Below are positions 6,581 through 11,690 of a stretch of 11,690 nucleotides of DNA, piece after piece. The stretch's first letter is position 1. Each line of letters begins with the position of its first letter. Position numbers and translations under genes: made by a program. The notes beneath the pieces are model-generated. The model did not search any database and was not told the origin of the DNA. It saw only the letters and a program-made list of their open reading frames with translations. Location: the NCBI GenBank assembly GCA_964621645.1, contig CAZUMH010000103.1, positions 1 through 11,690 on the forward strand, written 5' to 3'. The stretch comes from CAZUMH01 sp964621645. GTDB taxonomy: Bacteria > Zhuqueibacterota > QNDG01 > JAGLOF01.

Positions 6581-7697
6581 TCATTCAGAATCAATACACT
6601 TAAAACTTTCCGGGTATTTTGCCAAATAATTTAGTTCTTCATCTGAGAGATGAATCGGAACACCCAAGCGCCAAAAATAATCGAATGCCTTAGAAATATA
6701 TTCCTTGTTTATATTTGTTGTATATTTTTGGAAATATGAATTAACCAAACCTTCTTGGTCCAGCTCTAGATCCATTACTAAACAAGGTGATGAACAGGTA
6801 AAATCAATTTCTTTTAAGTCTGCTATTTTTGTTTTAGCAAGACCTTCAGCTTTTAAAAATAGAATTTGAGTTTTTGTCAAGGTAGGCGATTCAAAAACCT
6901 TAAAATATACTTTTAAATTTTGTATATCATATACTATACTCCATTTTGTAAAATAGCCCTTGCGCTACTGACTTTAATATATTGAACGAATAAGAAATAT
7001 CATCTTTTACATTGTTTTCAGAATAATTATCAATCATACTTGCCGCAGTACAAAAATTATACAGCGATCTGTTGAATTCAGTATTCATTTTTGTTTTATA
7101 TGCCGATATTGATATGTCGTACAGACTGTTTGCCAATGCAGGTACCGGGAGCAGATCGTCTGTCCTAATAATCATTTTTCCATTAATAAATTCAATAACA
7201 GCGCTATTCCCGGAGCTGTCACAGATGAGAAAATGAAACTTTGATAAACGATCAACTATTCTTATTTCTTTATCAGTGCTTATCACTTCCTGAATAGTTG
7301 AACAATTATCAAGTTGGTATTGTATCCATTGGCAAGCTGAAATTGATTGGCGAGAATCCCTTCCCGGGTATTTGGTCTGATCTAATGTCATTTGCTCAAC
7401 AACCAAACCTTTTTCATTCATTCCGCCATAGGGAAGGCCTCTACCCACCTGGTTAAAGGTAATGCTTCCAAATTTCGAAACCCACTTTGCAGGATTTTCC
7501 AATGAATCCATAAGGGCGGTCTTTTCAACATTTCGTTTGTTGGTCATTAATAAACCTATTCCAATATGCCAGTCTAAGTTATGTCCCAATAATAAACTAT
7601 TACGATTTTTCAAAATAAACGAGGTACAAGGAAATACAATAGAAGAATTTAACGAGAGAGATATCCCAATAATTAATAGAAGTAATTTTCTTTTCAT
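6581..7697 (-). pseudogene. Linear amide C-N hydrolase (choloylglycine hydrolase / penicillin V acylase family), frameshifted
   Basis: Start ATG 7695-7697 with GGAGGA 10 bases upstream. A signal peptide (MKRKLLLLIIGISLSLN..FP) is followed directly by Cys24 of CTSFILK, the N-terminal nucleophile of this Ntn-hydrolase family after processing. Asp42 in GHNLDW, NEKGL and LANSLYD (Asn) match conserved active-site regions. The frame runs to a stop at 6927, losing the C-terminus. One base out of phase the family's C-terminal signature continues: after SVAQG comes TKWSIVYDIQNLKVYFK and a further ~100 residues to a stop at 6581. Removing one G from the run at 6957-6959 restores a 371-aa protein of normal length. 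So either the gene is inactivated or the base is a sequencing error. Family members hydrolyse bile-salt, penicillin V or acyl-homoserine-lactone amides in or near the periplasm; substrate unknown here. Confidence 0.88.
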
Positions 7698-7707
7698 ATT
7701 CAGTATA

Positions 7708-7713
7708 TCCTCC
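7708..7713 (-). promoter_or_regulatory. Ribosome binding site deciding the start of the hydrolase gene
   Basis: GGAGGA on the minus strand, 10 bases before the ATG at 7695-7697. It excludes the in-frame ATG at 7749-7751, 18 codons upstream, and places a clean signal peptide at the N-terminus. Confidence 0.7.
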
Positions 7714-7723
7714 AACTTGGTTA

Positions 7724-7751
7724 AGCATATAATGCATGGCTGACAGTTCAA
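7724..7751 (-). promoter_or_regulatory. Weak promoter candidate for the hydrolase gene
   Basis: TTGAAC (7746-7751) and TATGCT (7724-7729) on the minus strand with a 16-base spacer. The implied start lies only a few bases before the ribosome binding site, which is tight. The gap of 152 bp back to the radical SAM gene otherwise shows no clear terminator or gene. Confidence 0.25.
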
Positions 7752-7849
7752 AACTCAAAGGTTATTATCCTGATCAAAATGATTCCAGCAAACTTTGAGA
7801 ACTGAATAGCCATAGCGAGTTTAGATCCTCAGCTTATTGTTAGCCCAAT

Positions 7850-9268
7850 TTATCTAAAAATCCCCTGTATATAACCAAAAACTTCCTTGGGTTGATTAAT
7901 GAGTTGATCGAATAATAACTTTATTGAGAAATTCGGATATTTGACCAAAAGTCTCCAAAATCTTGAACTTTTCTTAAATATTTTAAATGCAATTTCATCC
8001 CTTATTTTTTCAAGATCATCAGCGGTGAGATAATTTGTCTTCACATTTGCATGAAACAGGTCATATCTTGAATAGTCATATTTATTGGTAACTAACTCAT
8101 AATTTAATAGTTCTTTACGAATTTCAGTTTTTGGAAATGGTGTCAGAATTAGAAAAAGCGGAATATCTACATCAATTTTGTTGGCATAATGAAAATTTTC
8201 ATATACTGTTTCACGAGTATCATCCGGGTTCCCGATTATAAACGATCCGATGACTGTGATGCCATAGCCCTGCAACTCATTGATCATATCTTTCGTCTCG
8301 GAATGGTGCATTTGTTTTGCATCTAAAAAATTGATATTTTTATTATTTACATTTTCAATCCCAAGAAAACAAAGATTTACCCCTGCTTCAGACATTAGTT
8401 TCAGCAAACCTGGTGCTCGTTTCAGACCAGGAATGCTTGCCTGGACAGCATACTTTATATCATTCAATTTATTATTAATAATTTCCCTGCAAAGGTTTTC
8501 AAAGCGAACAGCATCCACTGTAATATTATCATCGACCATGAGGATTGCATGAGCTCCACGCTTGCGAGCATCCATAATATCTTCTATTACCCGTTCAATC
8601 TTATATTTTCTAAATGTAGTGCCGTACATTTGTCGGATACTACAGAACTTGCAATGATTTACACATCCCCGCGATGTTTCAATAACATCAGCAGGAGTTC
8701 CTAAAATATGAAATCCTTTTTTTAAGACCCGGTTTGCTCTATCAGGGATTTTCACACATTCCAGGTCAAGAATTTTGCCTTGTGGATTATGGATAACAGT
8801 GTCATTTTTTTGATATGAGAGAGATGGAATATCTTCATAGTTTCTATCACTTTGAATTTGTTCTATCAATAGGTTGAATGTGATTTCACCCTCATTCCTT
8901 ATAATGAAATCGATGTTCCGTCTGTGGGGGCCGAGAAAGAGATTTTCATACTCGACCGTGGGATGATAGCCGCCCCAAATAATTTTAATTTGCGGGTTAT
9001 ATTCTCTGACTAATCCGGCAAGTCTCATTGTATCATCATATTGGAAGGTCATACAGCTGAATCCGACAACATCCGGGTCGTAGATTTTGAGATAATGTAA
9101 TAAATAGTGACTTGGCTCCTTTTTAGCCAAAACCAGATCCAGTACCTTTACGTTGATATTTTCACCTAAAATATTAGCAGCGATAGAATTCAAACCAAGA
9201 TTGGGAAGTTTTGTGACCCTGTCGAATCCTATAATTGTTTTAGGACTGCTTACAAGTAATATTCGCAT
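7850..9268 (-). CDS. Cobalamin-binding radical SAM protein
   Basis: 472 aa. The N-terminal ~140 residues form a B12-binding-type Rossmann domain: RILLVSSP, DPDVVGFSCMTFQYDDT, then IIWGGYHPTVEYE and FIIRNEGEITF, the usual GG-x-H-P-T and GE landmarks. The radical SAM core follows, with the [4Fe-4S] motif Cys202-x3-Cys206-x2-Cys209 in ETSRGCVNHCKFCS, then ILMVDDNI, FLGIENVN and GSFIIGNPDDT, characteristic of BchE/class B methyltransferase-like enzymes. The C-terminal ~100 residues are not assigned. Such proteins methylate unreactive carbons or rearrange rings in lipid, hopanoid or natural-product pathways; the substrate cannot be told. No good Shine-Dalgarno precedes the ATG. The candidate cassette boundary lies about 35 bp upstream, so its promoter may have been separated from it. 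Confidence 0.92.
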   Translation of the reverse strand: MRILLVSSPKTIIGFDRVTKLPNLGLNSIAANILGENINVKVLDLVLAKKEPSHYLLHYLKIYDPDVVGFSCMTFQYDDTMRLAGLVREYNPQIKIIWGGYHPTVEYENLFLGPHRRNIDFIIRNEGEITFNLLIEQIQSDRNYEDIPSLSYQKNDTVIHNPQGKILDLECVKIPDRANRVLKKGFHILGTPADVIETSRGCVNHCKFCSIRQMYGTTFRKYKIERVIEDIMDARKRGAHAILMVDDNITVDAVRFENLCREIINNKLNDIKYAVQASIPGLKRAPGLLKLMSEAGVNLCFLGIENVNNKNINFLDAKQMHHSETKDMINELQGYGITVIGSFIIGNPDDTRETVYENFHYANKIDVDIPLFLILTPFPKTEIRKELLNYELVTNKYDYSRYDLFHANVKTNYLTADDLEKIRDEIAFKIFKKSSRFWRLLVKYPNFSIKLLFDQLINQPKEVFGYIQGIFR

Positions 9269-9296
9269 GGTGATTTCGATTCTAATTATTTTTTGT

Positions 9297-9355
9297 GGCT
9301 AGCGCTGCTGATCACGTGCGGCTGTAAGCCGTCGCGTGCATCCGCCCTGTTATGC
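9297..9355 (-). other. Candidate attC recombination site of an integron cassette
   Basis: On the minus strand, directly after the permease stop: an R''-like box GCATAAC (9349-9355), a short imperfect palindrome (CACG...CGGCT-TAC-AGCCG...CGTG at 9313-9338, flanked by GATGC and ATCAGC), then AGCG followed by CTAGCC at 9297-9302. The length of 59 bp and the box order fit small attC sites. Extended to CGGCATAAC, the box is the exact reverse complement of GTTATGCCG at the other end of the proposed cassette (10682-10690), as expected for a cassette's own recombination site in circular form. The outer box here (GCTAGCC) deviates from GTTRRRY, which would fit a secondary-site insertion. The same hairpin could instead be a terminator, but no T-tract follows it. 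Confidence 0.45.
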
Positions 9356-10689
9356 CGTGTCAAGGAACGATGCCTCTCAACCATGACGGTCCTCCGTTCT
9401 TACATGACGGAGCAGCATGGGACGCCCAAACAAGGCAATGAGCACCAGCAATCCGAGGAAAAGGAGTGCCAACGGGTCCGTTAGAATCAGGCGAACAATA
9501 AGAGCAACTGTTGCAATGCCCGCGGCGATTGCACCAAATCCTGTCAAAATCCGTATACCTGCCCGCTGATGAAAAGCGAGTCCACATACAACCACAAATG
9601 TGAATAGAAACGTAAGACTGGCGGCCTCAACGAGGGTTGTGAGCGTTCCCACAGCGGCAAGTACCGCAGCCGCCGCACCCAGCATAATCACCGCCCGATC
9701 TGGTATCCCCTCCACGTTCTTGTGATCAATTGCTGCCGGTAACTCCCCATCTTCGGCCACCTTGTTCGCTAGACGTGCTGTGGCAAAGAGTGTGGCGTTA
9801 ATGGCCGACCCGGTGGAAAACGACGCGGCAATCGTGACGACTATGAGACCAAGGGTTCCAAGCGCTCTCCGTCCCGCAATGGCCAGAGCAACCTCTTTGT
9901 ATCGCACTACCTGGTCCGCTCCGATCAGCATGGCCGTTCCAAGCGCAACGACGACGTAGACTACAGTCACAATGACTATTGCCGACAGCACCGCGCGGGG
10001 CAATGTCTTCTGCGGAGTCTCGATATCTTTGTAATCGTAGGTCAACAGTTGAAATCCCTCGTAGGCCATAAACACAGACGCCGCGCCGAACAGCGCTGCC
10101 CCGATCCCAGCGTCCGGCATACCCTGCGATAGCATCGGCGGATTCCACCGTGCAAGCCCCCAGCTTGCCAACCCCACAAGCACGACCAGCTTGAACCACA
10201 CGAGAAATACTTCGACGCCGCCGGCCTCACCGACTCCCTGAAGGTTTAACCCAATAAACAAAGCAACGATGGCAATGCCGGCGAGACGTGGAAACCATGG
10301 CCCGAGACCCACGACATGTCCGAGGTACTGCCCGAAGGTGAAAGCATACACCGCGTTTGTTAGTACGTAACCAACGATGAGTACCCACGAGAGGCTGCCG
10401 GCGAAACCATCTGCATTCATCTCTCGGAGAAAAGTGAACGCTCCGCCCCCTTCGTCGTAATGAGTGGCGAGTTTCACGTAGCTATATCCTGCGGCCAGCG
10501 CGATGAGCCCCGCGGCTGCGAAGCTGAGCCATGCCCATGCACCAGCGATTCCGACAACCACACCGAGTGTCGAGAAGATACCGCCGCCGACCATACCGCC
10601 AACGGCCATCGACCATGTTGCGTTAAAGCCCAGTTTGTTTTTAGATTGGCTCATCTCGATTTTCTGTTAGGGAATGACTGCCGGCATAA
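9303..10689 (-). mobile_element. Possible single gene cassette carrying the APC permease
   Basis: The GC-rich permease gene sits between GTTATGC (10684-10690, 30 bases upstream of its ATG) and the attC-like site after its stop, in the compact one-gene layout of integron cassettes. The predicted crossover is after G10690 and after G9303. Restoring the site without the cassette would join ...CCAAACG to CTAGCCAC in front of the radical SAM gene. No integrase gene or second cassette is visible. GC-rich sequence continues about 50 bp past the proposed 5' boundary, which weakens the compositional argument. Confidence 0.42.
9377..10654 (-). CDS. APC-superfamily amino-acid permease
   Basis: 425 aa, typical for the family, with about 12 hydrophobic segments running the whole length. 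The TM1 signature GGMVGGGIFSTLG (residues 19-31) is the classic APC unwound-helix motif that binds the substrate backbone. AGYSYVKLATHYDEGGGAFTF and AYEGFQLLTYDYKDIE are other family landmarks. It is a secondary transporter of an amino acid or amine across the inner membrane; the substrate is not predictable. The start ATG at 10652-10654 lacks a strong Shine-Dalgarno. Its GC content and GC-ending codons contrast sharply with the AT-rich neighbours, and it is the only gene in the possible cassette. No functional tie to the radical SAM gene or to the hydrolase is evident. Confidence 0.93.
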   Translation of the reverse strand: MSQSKNKLGFNATWSMAVGGMVGGGIFSTLGVVVGIAGAWAWLSFAAAGLIALAAGYSYVKLATHYDEGGGAFTFLREMNADGFAGSLSWVLIVGYVLTNAVYAFTFGQYLGHVVGLGPWFPRLAGIAIVALFIGLNLQGVGEAGGVEVFLVWFKLVVLVGLASWGLARWNPPMLSQGMPDAGIGAALFGAASVFMAYEGFQLLTYDYKDIETPQKTLPRAVLSAIVIVTVVYVVVALGTAMLIGADQVVRYKEVALAIAGRRALGTLGLIVVTIAASFSTGSAINATLFATARLANKVAEDGELPAAIDHKNVEGIPDRAVIMLGAAAAVLAAVGTLTTLVEAASLTFLFTFVVVCGLAFHQRAGIRILTGFGAIAAGIATVALIVRLILTDPLALLFLGLLVLIALFGRPMLLRHVRTEDRHG

Positions 10690-10690
10690 C

Positions 10691-10847
10691 GTTTGGCTCT
10701 TGGGTGCGGCCACCTGATACCGTCCTGGAACAACGCAAGGTGTGAAAATAAATGTTTGGTCCTTTATATATCGAAGGGTTTTACCCCTAAAAATATTAAT
10801 TCATTATTAATTTTAGTAATGCCAAATATATGCCATTCTCGTGCGGG
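10691..10847. other. Non-coding stretch between the permease and repeat copy B
   Basis: No gene is supported here. The first ~50 bases are GC-rich (with a GGTG-GCCG-CACC hairpin on the minus strand), the rest AT-rich. A short GGG-TTTT-ACCC hairpin occurs near 10780, and ATTCTCGTGCGGGGTT near 10835 resembles a degenerate REP-type inverted repeat leading into copy B. Confidence 0.4.
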
Positions 10848-10999
10848 GTTCCACGGCAATCGAAAAACAGTAAAAACAACGAGTGTCTGCCCCTCTCTTA
10901 ACACACAGCAAAACAGGTGGAAAATGAGAATAAGATATGATTATATTTAATGAGATAGTGTAGAGAAATTAACAAGAAAATGCAAGGGAATTCTGCCTG
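10848..10999 (+). repeat. 152-bp intergenic repeat, copy B
   Basis: Gap-free match to 5239-5390 (copy A), about 82% by hand count, including CAGTAAAAAC, ACACACAGCA, AGGTGGAAAATGA and a long identical run near the end. Like copy A it is followed, 96 bp on, by a tRNA-like sequence on the minus strand, with the repeat on the 3' side of the tRNA. The copies are 5.6 kb apart in the same orientation. Confidence 0.85.
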
Positions 11000-11048
11000 A
11001 AACGGCCGGCGGGCGAGGCGGATATGGGGGGTTACCCCAGATAACAAT

Positions 11049-11081
11049 ACCATAGCCCTCCGGAAAAAGAAGGGCTATGGT
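11049..11081 (-). terminator. Hairpin, probable terminator after the tRNA-like gene
   Basis: A perfect 11-bp stem, ACCATAGCCCT (11049-11059) with AGGGCTATGGT (11071-11081), around an 11-base loop. On the minus strand it lies 14 bases after the tRNA-like 3' end and is followed by ATTGTTATCT, a modest T-rich run. It could equally end transcription in either direction. Confidence 0.5.
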
Positions 11082-11094
11082 TGAGGAAAAATAA

Positions 11095-11270
11095 TGGCGC
11101 GCCCACAAGGATCAAACGGCTGACCGCCGTCAGGCGGCGAAGGGAAGGCGCAGCCTGACCGGTGAGTTTAAGAGAGAGGCCGCAGTTTCATCGCGGAATC
11201 TCTCAATCGCACCTTGAACCTGTCCCGATGAAGAGAATCGGGATTGCTCTGTCAGTTGAGCTATAGGCGC
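11095..11270 (-). pseudogene. tRNA-like sequence with CCA end and about 100 nt of extra structured sequence
   Basis: The 5' strand GCGCCTA (11264-11270) pairs with TGGGCGC (11099-11105) to form a 7-bp acceptor stem with one G-T pair, followed by G and an encoded CCA (11095-11098). Next to it are TA, a D-stem GCTC...GAGC with a D-loop lacking GG, and a hairpin TCCCGAT-TCTCTTC-ATCGGGA (11223-11243) in the anticodon position, longer than the normal 5-bp stem and without U33. A degenerate T-loop GTTTGATCC precedes the acceptor strand. Between them lie two further hairpins (GAGAG.CCGC...GCGG.CTCTC at 11174-11204 and GTCAGGC...GCCTGAC at 11129-11159). The length of 176 nt is far above a tRNA's. It is probably a decayed or interrupted tRNA, or a tRNA-mimicking structured RNA. 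Confidence 0.5.
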
Positions 11271-11375
11271 GAAAATCCAAATAAAATTTTCAAAAGCATA
11301 ATGAGGGTTTTTACTAATCTCTTATTTTCCTTAAGCAAGGTATATCCAGGTATATACAGTAGTTCATTTTTCCCC

Positions 11376-11404
11376 TTGATTCTTGGATCCGGATTATCTA
11401 TGAT
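11376..11404 (+). promoter_or_regulatory. Sigma70 promoter candidate for the Tat-exported protein gene
   Basis: TTGATT (11376-11381) and TATGAT (11399-11404) with a 17-base spacer, giving a leader of about 100 nt before the ATG at 11511. Nothing else gene-like is seen between the tRNA-like sequence and that ATG. Confidence 0.45.
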
Positions 11405-11510
11405 AATGGTACTCAATAGAGAATCCTTTTAAGCATCTAAATATGAATTTCTGAGGAGAAGCAAGTTTGCATTTAAACACTCATTATAAGATTTGCAGGA
11501 GATTTTCTTA

Positions 11511-11690
11511 ATGAATGAAACAAGACGAAGTTTTATAATAAAAGTTGGAGTCGGACTAGCCGGTGCAGGGTTCGCTGCAGAAAATATCGCCTGCTCCCTA
11601 ACACCTACGCCACAAGGTTCGGAAAAACTTTTATTAGAAAATTCAGCACAACCGGAACCGGCGCCGAAAGGGTTTGATCGACTTCCTTTG
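11511..11690 (+). CDS. Tat-exported protein of unknown type (first 60 codons)
   Basis: ATG at 11511 with AGGAG 9 bases upstream; the frame is open to the window edge. The N-terminus NETRRSFIIKVGVGLAGAGF is a twin-arginine signal (Arg5-Arg6, RRSFI, then a glycine/alanine-rich hydrophobic core). A cysteine follows in AENIACS, a poor lipobox. After a proline-rich linker the visible part ends in PKGFDRLPL, too little for a family call; a Tat-exported hydrolase, peptidase or oxidoreductase are all possible. It is the only plus-strand gene in the window and is divergent from the tRNA-like sequence upstream. Confidence 0.8.
   Translation, partial: MNETRRSFIIKVGVGLAGAGFAAENIACSLTPTPQGSEKLLLENSAQPEPAPKGFDRLPL

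Noticed and set aside
6300..6584. A 94-codon minus-strand frame as a confident gene
   Set aside because: No family features, mixed composition, and it crosses hairpins, direct repeats and the likely toxin-antitoxin promoter. The ATGA overlaps at both ends keep it as a question, so it is reported only as an observation.
6581..6880. A separate 99-codon hypothetical gene
   Set aside because: It begins at a TTG inside the continuation of the hydrolase gene, and its upstream extension carries the family's C-terminal motif; it is the 3' part of a frameshifted gene.
7785..7850. A second attC-like site after the radical SAM gene (a GTTAGCC box near 7828)
   Set aside because: I could not find a complementary partner box or a convincing stem; a single seven-base box is expected by chance.
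9313..9338. Intrinsic terminator of the permease gene
   Set aside because: The hairpin is real, but no T-tract follows it in the permease direction; it fits better as part of the attC-like palindrome.

Overview
The window looks like an accessory region from an environmental, probably Gram-negative bacterium. That is inferred from a secretory rhamnosidase, two proteins with twin-arginine export signals and many intergenic repeats. I cannot name a phylum with confidence; a planctomycete/verrucomicrobial, FCB-group or deltaproteobacterial-type genome would all fit. Base composition is a mosaic. The sugar-related block (1-5.0 kb) and the permease (9.3-10.7 kb) are GC-rich by eye. The 5.7-9.3 kb block is AT-rich.

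Left block (minus strand, 1-5013): a Tat-exported L-fucose/L-arabinose-isomerase-like protein, then two tandem paralogous extended-SDR epimerase/dehydratases, then the N-terminal part of a secreted GH78 alpha-L-rhamnosidase that runs off the window. The two SDR genes have identical length and lie in one reading frame, separated by a single TAA; the second starts with TTG. Together the block suggests handling of (6-deoxy)sugars from plant or microbial polysaccharides, which is an inference.

Repeat island (5074-5641): two of three copies of a roughly 100-130 bp multi-hairpin repeat (the third is at 3338-3440), one copy of a 152-bp repeat, and a decayed tRNA-Gln-like sequence. The second copy of the 152-bp repeat (10848-10999) is also followed by a tRNA-like sequence on the same strand, this one with an encoded CCA end and about 100 nt of extra structured sequence. 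The linkage of repeat and tRNA therefore occurs twice.

Middle block (minus strand, 5708-9268): a ParE/RelE-type toxin and Phd/YefM-type antitoxin pair with its own plausible promoter; a GC-rich structured patch; a choloylglycine-hydrolase-family gene broken by a one-base frameshift (6581-7697); and a cobalamin-binding radical SAM enzyme.

Permease block: an APC-family amino-acid permease (9377-10654). It is flanked by a perfect 9-bp inverted repeat, and a short imperfect palindrome follows its stop codon. This layout matches a lone integron gene cassette inserted at a secondary site just upstream of the radical SAM gene. No integrase is visible in the window.

Right end: a plausible sigma70 promoter and the first 60 codons of another Tat-exported protein on the plus strand.
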